A stretch of DNA of 23,770 nucleotides, taken from DATFXF01 sp035258565. Lineage in GTDB: Bacteria; Acidobacteriota; Terriglobia; Acidiferrales; UBA7541. The position numbers and the translations under genes are program-made. Positions 1 through 7,075 of this stretch are shown here, in pieces. Below the pieces are notes generated by a model. The model was not told where the DNA came from, searched no databases, and saw only the letters and a program-made list of their open reading frames with translations. The stretch lies in the NCBI GenBank assembly GCA_035258565.1, contig DATFXF010000141.1, positions 1-23,770 of the forward strand. Reading direction: 5' to 3'. Numbering within the stretch: the first letter of the stretch is position 1; each line of letters opens with the position of its first letter.

Positions 1-336
1 GTCGAGCAGGCCGTGCTCCTCGAGCCGTTTGCGAACCAGCGCGAGAGTAAATTGTGTGCCATACACTGGGACGCCGAGGTCACGCAGGATGTACGGCAGT
101 GCGCCGATGTGGTCTTCGTGGCCGTGCGTCAGGATGATGGCGCGGACATGCTCGCGGTTCTGCTTCAGATAGGTGATGTCGGGAATGACGAAGTCCACGC
201 CGAGCAGTTCGGCCTCGGGGAACATCATCCCGGCATCGATCACAATGATGTCATCGGCGAAGCGCAGGGCGAGCATATTCATCCCAAACTCGCCCAGGCC
301 TCCGAGCGGGATAGCCCACAAGGAAGGTTGACTCAA
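1..336 (-). CDS. rnj: Ribonuclease J, N-terminal part (partial, runs off the left edge)
   Basis: The 112 visible codons encode the start of a metallo-beta-lactamase/beta-CASP ribonuclease of the RNase J type, a cytoplasmic enzyme with endo- and 5'-3' exonuclease activity in RNA turnover and maturation. Seen directly: an N-terminal strand followed by PLGGLGEFGMNM, then IDAGMMFPEAELLGVD, then the zinc-binding H-x-H-x-D-H signature (H71, H73, D75, H76) in LTHGHEDHIG. The GVDFVIPDITYL stretch is also typical of the family. The start is uncertain. No ATG precedes the first conserved strand, so a TTG at 334-336 is the best choice, with a GGAGG about 13 nt upstream, which is longer than ideal. The beta-CASP and C-terminal domains lie outside the window. 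The family call is firm; the exact start is not. Confidence 0.92.
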   Translation of the reverse strand, partial: MSQPSLWAIPLGGLGEFGMNMLALRFADDIIVIDAGMMFPEAELLGVDFVIPDITYLKQNREHVRAIILTHGHEDHIGALPYILRDLGVPVYGTQFTLALVRKRLEEHGLLD

Positions 337-436
337 TGCGGTTCGAAAGCCTCCAATGAACGATTTATCCTATCACATCGGCAAAGGGGGAGAGTCAAAG
401 GGGTCGTTCGGCGAGGCGCAAGGGCCGCGAAGCGAC

Positions 437-700
437 TCAGCGCCTGCCGGCGATCAGCCGGGCAATCGCCACCAGCAGGACTGCTCCGACGGTCGCGGCC
501 GCCAGGCTGAACAGGGAGCCGCTGCCCCAGATGCCGAACCTCGAGAATAGCCAGCCGCCGAGCAGGGCCCCGATTAGACCAAGAATCACGTCGGCCAGGC
601 AGCCAAAGCCGGCACCGCGCGTCACCTTGCCAGCGAGCCAGCCGGCGATCAATCCGATCAAGAGCCAACCGATCAGCGAGTGCGTCATGGTGAGTTTCAC
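437..700 (-). CDS. GlsB/YeaQ/YmgE-type small membrane protein (transglycosylase-associated family)
   Basis: An 87-residue, strongly hydrophobic protein with three predicted membrane segments (roughly residues 8-25, 33-52 and 60-82). The glycine-rich turns GLIAGWLAGKV and GLIGALLGGWLF are typical of the transglycosylase-associated / GlsB-YeaQ-YmgE family. Members are small inner-membrane proteins, often linked to general stress; their biochemical role is unknown. A GTG start at 698-700 is preferred over the internal ATG at 686-688, because a GGAGG (706-710 on the complementary strand) sits 5 nt upstream of the GTG. The gene lies alone between rnj and aguA, all on the same strand. Apart from the ribosome binding site I see no regulatory signal. 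Confidence 0.82.
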   Translation of the reverse strand: MKLTMTHSLIGWLLIGLIAGWLAGKVTRGAGFGCLADVILGLIGALLGGWLFSRFGIWGSGSLFSLAAATVGAVLLVAIARLIAGRR

Positions 701-705
701 GGGCG

Positions 706-710
706 CCTCC
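706..710 (-). promoter_or_regulatory. Ribosome binding site deciding a GTG start for the GlsB-like gene
   Basis: CCTCC on the plus strand reads GGAGG on the minus strand, 5 nt before the GTG at 698-700. No comparable Shine-Dalgarno sequence precedes the ATG four codons further in, so the GTG start is favoured. Confidence 0.6.
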
Positions 711-803
711 GAGAAGCCAGCCAGAACCGCGTGGCGGTGCGGCGGAGCTTACCTCAAGCGATGGCAATACCAAAATGTTTTCGGAGGCCCCGGGCCAGGC
801 TCG

Positions 804-1883
804 CTAGGCCGGCTGCTGCTGGGTCATGCAGTGCAACGTGCCCAGCCCCAGCACCAGATCCACGCACGCGATACCCACGACTTCGCGGTCCGGGAATAAC
901 GCGGCCAGCGCAGTGAGGGCCAGGCGATCGTTCGGATCGTTGAACGTCGGAACGAGCACCAGCTGGTTCGCGATATAGAAGTTCGCGTAGCTCGCCGGCA
1001 GCCGTTGTCCAGCGAAGAAGATCGGCTCGGGCATGGGCAGCGTCTCGACGCGCAGCGGCCGCTCATCCTGATCCTTCATCTCGCGAAGGAGCGCAAGATT
1101 CTCGAGCAAGGGCTGGTAGTTGGCGTCGGTCTTGTCGCGCTCGACAACGGTGACGACGGTGCTCGGATCGACAAAGCGTGCGAGGTCATCGACGTGACCG
1201 TGCGTATCGTCTCCGGCGATCCCGTTGCGGAGCCAGAGGACGTGGGTGACGCCCAGATAATCGCGGAAGGTCTGGTGCAACTCCCGGCGGTCGAGACCGG
1301 GGTTGCGCGCCTGAACCCGGCTCAGCAGGCACTCTTCGGTGGTGAGCAGCGTGCCCCGGCCGTTGACGTCAATGCTCCCGCCTTCGAGCACAACACGTCG
1401 CCCGTTATGAGCTGGCTCCCACACGGGCAGCTTCAGTTTCGGAGCCAGCTTGCCAGTGGCTCCGTCGTCGTGTTTCCAATTGTTGTACTTTGCCCAGCCA
1501 TTGAAGCGCCAGTTCAGGATGGCTTTCTCGCCCTTCCCATTTTTCACGAACATGGGGCCGAAATCGCGCGTCCAACTCCGGTTGGTACGGATGCGGAGGA
1601 AATCCACGGCGGCGAGATCCGCCCCGCATCTCTCGAGCACGCGCCGAGCACTTTGTTCGGCGTCCTGATCGTTGACGAGAATCCGCACGCGCTCCACGCG
1701 GGCAAGTCGGCGAATGATCTGGCCATAGGCCCATGGAATCGGTGCAAATTTACCCGGCCAATCAGTCTTTTCGTGCGGCCAGGCGAGCCAGGTGGCTTCG
1801 TGGGGTTCCCACTCCGCCGGCAGCCGGTATCCGAGCTGGTGTGGAGTCGAGCGTGGAGGTGGCGCGGGGCTCAATCCAGCCAT
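804..1883 (-). CDS. aguA: Agmatine deiminase
   Basis: A 359-residue member of the agmatine deiminase / Porphyromonas-type peptidyl-arginine deiminase superfamily. It hydrolyses agmatine to N-carbamoylputrescine and ammonia in the cytoplasm. Seen directly: YRLPAEWEPHEATWLAWPH near residues 19-37, SWTRDFGP at 103-110, LEGGSIDVNG at 166-175, the catalytic histidine region DDTHGHVDD at 225-233, and the nucleophilic cysteine C352 in the C-terminal LHCMTQQQP. All key residues for the covalent thiouronium mechanism are present, and the length is normal. Its ATG (1881-1883) overlaps the 3' end of the upstream aguB by 13 nt, so the two genes are almost certainly co-transcribed and translationally coupled. 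The neighbours supply the preceding and following polyamine steps, which supports agmatine rather than peptidyl-arginine as substrate. Confidence 0.94.
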   Translation of the reverse strand: MAGLSPAPPPRSTPHQLGYRLPAEWEPHEATWLAWPHEKTDWPGKFAPIPWAYGQIIRRLARVERVRILVNDQDAEQSARRVLERCGADLAAVDFLRIRTNRSWTRDFGPMFVKNGKGEKAILNWRFNGWAKYNNWKHDDGATGKLAPKLKLPVWEPAHNGRRVVLEGGSIDVNGRGTLLTTEECLLSRVQARNPGLDRRELHQTFRDYLGVTHVLWLRNGIAGDDTHGHVDDLARFVDPSTVVTVVERDKTDANYQPLLENLALLREMKDQDERPLRVETLPMPEPIFFAGQRLPASYANFYIANQLVLVPTFNDPNDRLALTALAALFPDREVVGIACVDLVLGLGTLHCMTQQQPA

Positions 1884-2749
1884 CGCTCAAGCAGCGGAGA
1901 GTACGCGTCCGTGCGGCGGTCGCGTAGGAAAGGCCAGTTGCGGCGGACCTCTTCCATGCGGTGGGGGTCGCATTCGACGACGAGTGTCTCCTCTTTGCTC
2001 GTCGAAGCTTCCGCCAAGATTTGTCCGAAGGGGTCGGCGACAAAAGAGCCGCCCCAGAATTCAAGGCGATGCTCGGGTGGTCCTTCCTCGCCGACGCGGT
2101 TCACGACGGCGATGTAGATCCCGTTGGCGATGGCGTGGGCGCGCTGGATCGTGCGCCAGGCGTCCAGTTGCGATGCGCCGAACGGCTCCTTCTCGGAAGG
2201 ATGCCAGCCGATGCTCGTTGGGTAGAAGATGATGTTCGCACCGCGTAGGCTGGCCAGCCGCGCGCCTTCCGGGTACCACTGGTCCCAGCAGACTTGCACT
2301 GCCAGGCGCCCGCAGCGCGTGTCGAAATTGGGGAAGCCGAGATCTCCCGGCGTGAAATAAAACTTCTCATAGTAGAGCGGGTCGTCTGGAATATGCATCT
2401 TGCGGTAAAGCCCCACCAGCGAGCCGTCGGCGTCGAGCACCGCGGCCGTGTTGTGGTACACGCCCGCCGCGCGGCGCTCGAACACCGATGCCACGATCAC
2501 GACATTGTGCTGGCGTGCGACCCTCGAGAGAGCCTCGGTTGTGGGACCGGGAATGGGCTCGGCGAGCCGAAACAGATCGGCGTTTTCCTCACGGCAGAAG
2601 TATTGCGAACGAAACAGCTCCGGGAGACAAATGATCTGGGCCCCGCGCTCTGCGGCCTCGCTGATGCGCTGCTCAGCCTTGGCAAGATTCTTGCTCGGCT
2701 CGAGCGAGCAGCTCATTTGCACCAAACCCACTGTGAATTTCCCCACCAT
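1871..2749 (-). CDS. aguB: N-carbamoylputrescine amidohydrolase (nitrilase superfamily)
   Basis: A 292-residue carbon-nitrogen hydrolase that converts N-carbamoylputrescine to putrescine, CO2 and ammonia. The nitrilase-fold catalytic residues are visible: E44 in LPELF, K117 in YRKMHIPDD and C154 in VQVCWDQWYPE. The RKMHIPDDPLYYEKFYF and VCWDQWYPEGAR segments are characteristic of the AguB subgroup rather than of general amidases. It is the first gene of a two-gene operon with aguA (13-nt overlap) and is divergent from the deoxyhypusine-synthase-like gene, across 153 nt. The ATG at 2747-2749 is used; no strong Shine-Dalgarno sequence precedes it, but the next in-frame ATG lies inside the first conserved strand. 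Confidence 0.94.
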   Translation of the reverse strand: MVGKFTVGLVQMSCSLEPSKNLAKAEQRISEAAERGAQIICLPELFRSQYFCREENADLFRLAEPIPGPTTEALSRVARQHNVVIVASVFERRAAGVYHNTAAVLDADGSLVGLYRKMHIPDDPLYYEKFYFTPGDLGFPNFDTRCGRLAVQVCWDQWYPEGARLASLRGANIIFYPTSIGWHPSEKEPFGASQLDAWRTIQRAHAIANGIYIAVVNRVGEEGPPEHRLEFWGGSFVADPFGQILAEASTSKEETLVVECDPHRMEEVRRNWPFLRDRRTDAYSPLLERWLD

Positions 2750-2902
2750 AGAGCGGAGTGTACCATCATTGGTCTCGAGGGATGAGGGTTGTTCGGCGTC
2801 TCCGGCTACTTTCCCGCTTTCCTTGTGACGGATTTTGCGCTATCAATTCCTGCGCGCGGACACACGCGGTCCGAGCGCAGTTCTGAACGACGGGGACACT
2901 CC

Positions 2903-4006
2903 ATGTCAAAAGGAAAAACGGTGACCGGCCGCGTCCTGCACGACCCCATCAAGGACCACCTGACACCGATCTACCCGCTGGATCTTGCGAAGGTGCGGAC
3001 CATCAACGACCTGGTGCGCGCCATGGGCCGGACGGCCTTGACCGCTCGGCAAGTGGGCGACGCTGCCGACGTGCTGGAGGCCATGGCGCGCGACAAGGAT
3101 TGCTTCGTGGTGATGACGCTCTCCGGCGCAATGACGGTGGCGAAAATGGGCCTGGTCTTCTGCGACCTGATCGAATCGGGCGTGGTTCATGCCATCGTTT
3201 CGACGGGCGCGCTGATGGCTCATGGCCTGGTGGAAGCGACGGGCCGCTCGCACTTCCGCTATGACTCGCGCATGAATGACCGCGAGCTTTTCCGCGCCGG
3301 CTATAACCGTGTCTATGATTCGCTCGAGCCCGAGGTGAACCTCGACCATGTCGAAGAGGTGGTACAAGGGATTCTGGAGGAATGGGATGCACGTGAGGCG
3401 GTGTGCAGTTGGAAGCTGAACCAGCGCATCGGAGAGTTCCTCGGACGAGACTCCCCGGGCCGCGGGATTCTGAAATCGGCGCGCGAATACGACGTGCCGG
3501 TGTTCGTGCCCGCCTTCACCGATTCCGAGTTGGGCATTGATTTCGCGCTGCACAAAAAGACCCGCGAGCGTTCCGGACGTCCCTTGCTGCGCTTTGACCC
3601 TTACGAGGACTTTGAACACTTTGCAAGCATTCTGCTGGAGCAAAAGAAGATGGGCATCTTTACGATCGGCGGTGGAGTGCCCCGCAACTGGTCGCAACAA
3701 TTCGGCGTTTACGCCGAACTGCTGGCGCGCCGCGGCTACGAGAAGCTGCCGCTGAAGCGCTATTCTTATGGCGTGCGCATCTGCCCCGAACCGGTGCACT
3801 GGGGCGGGCTTTCCGGGAGTACCTATTCCGAGGCTGTCTCCTGGGGCAAGTTCCTCCCCGCGGAGGAGGGGGGACGTCTCGCGGAGGTGTTCGCTGAGGC
3901 CACCGTTGCGCTCCCCCTGATCGCCGGAGCCGTGCTCGAGCGCCTGGGCTACTTCAAGCGCAGATCCCATGTCGGGGGTCGGAATCCGCGGGGACGGCGA
4001 GGCTAG
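2903..4006 (+). CDS. Deoxyhypusine-synthase-family protein (probable homospermidine synthase-like polyamine enzyme)
   Basis: A 367-residue protein of the deoxyhypusine synthase (DHS) family, close to the eukaryotic enzyme's length. DHS uses NAD to transfer the aminobutyl group of spermidine to a lysine of eIF5A. Bacteria lack eIF5A, and bacterial relatives are thought to transfer aminobutyl groups to small amines, giving homospermidine or related products. Seen directly: MTLSGAMTVAKMGLVFCDLIESG (residues ~72-94), VSTGALMAHGLVE, the active-site lysine K316 in EAVSWGKF (equivalent to human K329), and GGGVPRNW with N262 where eukaryotic DHS has a histidine. The ATG at 2903 follows a GGGGA 7 nt upstream; a longer in-frame extension back to 2789 is rejected because it carries no family sequence. 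Three neighbouring genes make putrescine, which supports a small-amine substrate. The exact product is inferred. Confidence 0.88.
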   Translation: MSKGKTVTGRVLHDPIKDHLTPIYPLDLAKVRTINDLVRAMGRTALTARQVGDAADVLEAMARDKDCFVVMTLSGAMTVAKMGLVFCDLIESGVVHAIVSTGALMAHGLVEATGRSHFRYDSRMNDRELFRAGYNRVYDSLEPEVNLDHVEEVVQGILEEWDAREAVCSWKLNQRIGEFLGRDSPGRGILKSAREYDVPVFVPAFTDSELGIDFALHKKTRERSGRPLLRFDPYEDFEHFASILLEQKKMGIFTIGGGVPRNWSQQFGVYAELLARRGYEKLPLKRYSYGVRICPEPVHWGGLSGSTYSEAVSWGKFLPAEEGGRLAEVFAEATVALPLIAGAVLERLGYFKRRSHVGGRNPRGRRG

Positions 4007-4560
4007 TCGTCTTCGCTGATGAGGATGGCGGCAGCAAGCACGGTGGTCCACAGGCCACGCTTGTCGCCCACGGCAGACTGCGTGATGTTCATCGTGCGGA
4101 CGATCTTATTCGAGATGCGGTAAACCGCTTTTTTCTCATCCCAGGACAAATCAGGATCGAACTCCACGTTGAGCGTGGTGGCGAGCATCTCTGCGGCGAG
4201 CTCTTCGGCGTATTCTCCAGCCACTTCTTCGGTCTCGCCGAACGAGTGGTGCTCGGAGAGGTAGCCATACATGGACTTATCCGCGGGCAAGGCCAGGCCG
4301 ATGCCGGCGGCGATCAGACGGTGCGGCTCGCGTGTGGAGTTCTCGCTGATCACGGTGAAGGCCACCTGGCCAGGTCGGAGGTGTTTCAGCCCCTCGCTGC
4401 GTGAGATCAGCTTGCAGTTCGGAGGAAAAATCGACGAGACGCGGACGATGTTACACGCCGCGATGCCTGCGTTGCGCAGGGCCAGCTCAAAGCTCGAGAG
4501 TCGCTCGCGATGTTTACCGACGCCCTTGGTGAGGAAGATCTTCTTCGCGACATACGCCAT
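4003..4560 (-). CDS. pdaD: Pyruvoyl-dependent arginine decarboxylase
   Basis: A 185-residue pyruvoyl-dependent arginine decarboxylase, the type found in archaea, chlamydiae and scattered bacteria. It converts arginine to agmatine. The proenzyme cleaves itself at a Ser-Ser bond to create the pyruvoyl cofactor; the site is visible as S42-S43 in NIVRVSSIFPPNC. Other family features are FLTKGVGKHRERLSSFELALRNAGI at the N-terminus and YGYLSEHHSFGETEEVAGEYAE in the second half. The ATG at 4558-4560 is chosen because conserved family sequence begins there; a longer in-frame extension to 4659 has no family character. A GAGGAGG lies about 21 nt upstream, too far for a normal ribosome binding site. The gene is tail-to-tail with the DHS-like gene and shares a CTAG that encodes both stop codons. 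It supplies substrate for aguA/aguB. Confidence 0.93.
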   Translation of the reverse strand: MAYVAKKIFLTKGVGKHRERLSSFELALRNAGIAACNIVRVSSIFPPNCKLISRSEGLKHLRPGQVAFTVISENSTREPHRLIAAGIGLALPADKSMYGYLSEHHSFGETEEVAGEYAEELAAEMLATTLNVEFDPDLSWDEKKAVYRISNKIVRTMNITQSAVGDKRGLWTTVLAAAILISEDD

Positions 4561-4688
4561 GGATCGTGCCGGGCTGCGGTGCCTCCTCGGTTGAGGTCGA
4601 TTTGCGAGCGGAAAATTTTTTGAGAGCGGAAAAGTAGCAAGAACGTAGGGGACTGTCAATATGTTTCCCGGATGCTCGGCGCGGTGTG

Positions 4689-6407
4689 TCAGCGCGAAGC
4701 GTCGCCACCGGCGCGGGCTTCTCGCTCGCGCGCCTCGCGCAGGATCGCCTCGCGCGCTTCGTTCGGCACGATCTTCCAGTTGCCGTCGGCGGTCGTGGGG
4801 ATGGTGCCCGTGCGCGAGACGTATTCGATGATCAGTTCACGCACTTCCTGCGCCGACCGGTACACGATGGGCAAGCCCTGATACACCGCGTAGTGGCCGC
4901 CGCCGGTGTAGCGATAGTTGTTGATGGCAACGCGGAGCTTCGCTGTGGCGTCGAGCGGCTTGCCCTGGTAGGTGAGCTCGTGGATGCGCTGCCCAGCGGG
5001 CGCGGATAGGTCTACGATGTAGTGAACGCCCTCGGCTGAGTCGGCGTTGTAGCCCGGTAAGCGGAGCGGCTTGCCCGCGGAGAAGGGCCAGGCCGGATAG
5101 AAGCCCGCGGCGTGCTCCAGAGCCTCTTTGAGCTGCCCTCCGGTCATCTCCACCGTGTACAGTGTATTCTCGTAGATGTAAAGCGCAGCGATCTGCCGTA
5201 CGGTCACCTTCCCGGCGGGAATTTGCATGCCGGGCAAGAACATGGTGGCCATGGAGATGTCGGCGCGACCGGCCTCGAGCTGCACCTTGTGAATCAAATC
5301 CACGAGCGGATGGTCTTCGTAGCGAGCCGTCGCACCGTCAAGCGGGACCGCGCAAGTAGCCACCGGCGTGTCAAGGTACTTCTGTGTTTGGGCGTGGTAC
5401 GGCTCCGCGAGTCGCAGGATTTCCGGGTCGGCCACGACATCCCTGGTGACGGGAATCGTCGTGGAATGCTTGGAAACCACGCGCCACTCGCCGGAGGGGT
5501 CGCGTTCCATCTCCATCTCGACGCGCGCGAGCGACTGGCCCCAGTTTTTCGCCTGCACCAGCAGCACCCCGTGGATGAATTTCTCCCGCATCTCGAGATG
5601 CGTGTGTCCGTACAGGATCACGTCGATCCCCGGCACCTGCTCGGCGAGCGCAACCATTGCGTTTTCCCCGGCGATCTCGTCCGCCGGAGCAGGTTGGCCG
5701 CTCTCCGGATCTGGTCCCAGGCCTGAATGGGCGATGATCACAACCACATCCGCGTGCTTGCGTACTTCAGGAATCAAGCGAAGCGCAGTGGCCACGATGG
5801 GCTCGAACTGGTAGCCGCGATAGTGCGCAGGGATTTCCCAGCGCGGCACGCCCGGCGTGACAAAACCCACGATGCCGACGCGCACGCCCGCGACGTTCTT
5901 GACCATGTAGGGCGGAAAGGAGCGGGCGCGATCGCGGTAGACCTGACGGAGGTTGGCGGCCAGGAAAGGGAAGCGGGCCTCACCTTTCGCTTTCCAAAGT
6001 ACGCCTAGGCCGAAATTGAACTCGTGGTTGCCCACGGCCATAGCGTCATACCCGAGCGCATTCATCACGGCGATCGTAGGATTCGGCTTCCCGGTGTCCT
6101 TGCGCGCGAAGTAATAGGCCAGCGGCGTTCCTTGAATTGTGTCGCCCGAGTCGAGCAGCAAGACGTTTGCGTGCGCAGCCCGTTCGCGGCGAACGAGCGT
6201 GGCGATTTTCGCCAGCCCGAGGTTGGCGGGTTGGTTCGAGTAGTAGTCCAGCGGTTCGACATGGCCGTGGATGTCGGTGGTGCCGAGCAGGGTGAGACTG
6301 AGCTTCGCGGATGTGCTGCCTGGGGTGGAACCGGTTGAGGAGAGCCACAGCAGGCTCACCAGAGCCAGCAGACGCGGGCGCCAGAAGGATCGCCGCGCGC
6401 GGATCAC
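4689..6407 (-). CDS. Secreted bifunctional 5'-nucleotidase / 2',3'-cyclic phosphodiesterase family protein
   Basis: A 572-residue exported metallophosphoesterase with a C-terminal 5'-nucleotidase domain (UshA/CpdB-like). It probably dephosphorylates extracytoplasmic nucleotides for phosphate and nucleoside salvage. Seen directly: a basic, hydrophobic signal peptide (about residues 1-33), then the dimetal motifs TTDIHGHVEP (D45, H47), DSGDTIQGTP, VGNHEFNFG, IIAHSGLGPD and LYGHTHLEM. The C-terminal domain carries DHPLVDLIHKVQ and the substrate-binding YIYENTLYTVEMTGGQ. The GTG at 6405-6407 lies 5 nt after the stop of the upstream GAF gene, with GAGGAG inside that gene's last codons, so translation is likely coupled. 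UshA- versus CpdB-type specificity cannot be settled from motifs. Confidence 0.9.
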   Translation of the reverse strand: MIRARRSFWRPRLLALVSLLWLSSTGSTPGSTSAKLSLTLLGTTDIHGHVEPLDYYSNQPANLGLAKIATLVRRERAAHANVLLLDSGDTIQGTPLAYYFARKDTGKPNPTIAVMNALGYDAMAVGNHEFNFGLGVLWKAKGEARFPFLAANLRQVYRDRARSFPPYMVKNVAGVRVGIVGFVTPGVPRWEIPAHYRGYQFEPIVATALRLIPEVRKHADVVVIIAHSGLGPDPESGQPAPADEIAGENAMVALAEQVPGIDVILYGHTHLEMREKFIHGVLLVQAKNWGQSLARVEMEMERDPSGEWRVVSKHSTTIPVTRDVVADPEILRLAEPYHAQTQKYLDTPVATCAVPLDGATARYEDHPLVDLIHKVQLEAGRADISMATMFLPGMQIPAGKVTVRQIAALYIYENTLYTVEMTGGQLKEALEHAAGFYPAWPFSAGKPLRLPGYNADSAEGVHYIVDLSAPAGQRIHELTYQGKPLDATAKLRVAINNYRYTGGGHYAVYQGLPIVYRSAQEVRELIIEYVSRTGTIPTTADGNWKIVPNEAREAILREAREREARAGGDASR

Positions 6408-6412
6408 GGAGT

Positions 6413-6829
6413 TCAGGACTCCTCGCAGAGCTTGATGAAGCGGCCGAGGACGCCGGTGATCGAGGTCAGCTCGTGCAGTTCTTTCGTGGTGAAGTCGGGG
6501 CCAGCGTCGGTCGGCGTGCGCCCCTTGCGAGAGATCTGGACGACGCCCAGGATCTTTCCTTCCGCGACCATCGGCGCGCTCATGATTTTGTGGATCAGCT
6601 CGCCACGCCGCCGGCCGAGGGGAACGCCTTCGAACACGCTGGCGTGCCGCGCACCAGTGAATTTCCCCTGCTCGATCAAAACCAGGATGGCAACCTCGTC
6701 CGGGCCGACTCCGAATCCTTTGGCTACGTGCTCGGCCACTTGTGCCAGGGAGGCCGACGCTATCGGCCCGGGAGCTTGCGGCAAGTTTTCGATCATGCCT
6801 CCGAGCTCTGCCGCCAACCGTCCGCTCAT
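6413..6829 (-). CDS. GAF-domain protein
   Basis: A 138-residue soluble protein that appears to be a single GAF-like domain. LAQVAEHVAKGFGVGPDEVAIL forms the first helix and strand, and KIMSAPMVAEGKILGVVQISRK is the typical GAF core strand pair. It then ends in DFTTKELHELTSITGVLGRFI. No output domain, histidine kinase or HTH is attached, and no ligand can be named. A strong ribosome binding site, GAGGAG, lies 5 nt upstream of the ATG (6827-6829). It is the first gene of a two-gene unit with the secreted nucleotidase (5-nt gap) and is divergent from sdhC. The association with a nucleotidase might mean nucleotide sensing, but that is inference only. Confidence 0.78.
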   Translation of the reverse strand: MSGRLAAELGGMIENLPQAPGPIASASLAQVAEHVAKGFGVGPDEVAILVLIEQGKFTGARHASVFEGVPLGRRRGELIHKIMSAPMVAEGKILGVVQISRKGRTPTDAGPDFTTKELHELTSITGVLGRFIKLCEES

Positions 6830-6919
6830 CTGCGCTCCTCAGTGGATTGCCACGCGCCAGGCGATCATAATCACATCGCTCGGTGCCCTGGCGCTGATTT
6901 CCGACAGTCCCGCGCTGCC

Positions 6920-6948
6920 TTGAAATGATCCAGCCTTCTCCCTATACT
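6920..6948 (+). promoter_or_regulatory. Sigma70-type promoter for the sdhCAB run
   Basis: TTGAAA at 6920-6925 is followed by a 17-nt spacer and TATACT at 6943-6948. This is close to consensus at both hexamers with ideal spacing. It points rightward into sdhC, giving an untranslated leader of about 120 nt. It is the best promoter-like sequence I recognised in the window. No terminator is evident before the GT39 gene, so it may drive the whole run to 14047. Confidence 0.6.
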
Positions 6949-6955
6949 GTACAGT
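6946..6955. promoter_or_regulatory. Perfect 10-bp palindrome overlapping the sdh -10 box (possible operator)
   Basis: ACTGTACAGT is a perfect palindrome that overlaps the last bases of the -10 hexamer and reaches the expected transcription start. This is a classical position for a repressor site. The regulator is unknown; the TGTACA core resembles sites of several dimeric repressors, but no assignment is possible from one copy. Confidence 0.35.
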
Positions 6956-7075
6956 CCGCAGCGGGACGGCGCTACTCACTTTGTTCACCGAGTGGGCACA
7001 GCCCAGCCCGGCGTCCCGACTAGCTTCGCCGGGAAGGTTGGATTTTCACGCCGCACGCGATCCGACGGAGCGTTC

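Noticed and set aside
1005..2117. Long plus-strand open frame (370 codons) opposite aguA/aguB
   Set aside because: It is antisense to two genes with complete catalytic motifs, has no recognisable domain, and is the usual GC-rich shadow frame.
2789..2902. N-terminal extension of the DHS-like gene by 38 codons
   Set aside because: The extension has no family sequence, and the ATG at 2903 has its own GGGGA ribosome binding site.
2906..4051. Long minus-strand open frame (381 codons) opposite the DHS-like gene
   Set aside because: His/Arg/Ala-rich translation without family features; explained by codon bias of the real gene on the other strand.
4561..4659. N-terminal extension of the pyruvoyl arginine decarboxylase
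   Set aside because: Basic, low-complexity translation with no similarity to the family, whose conserved N-terminus begins right after the ATG at 4560.
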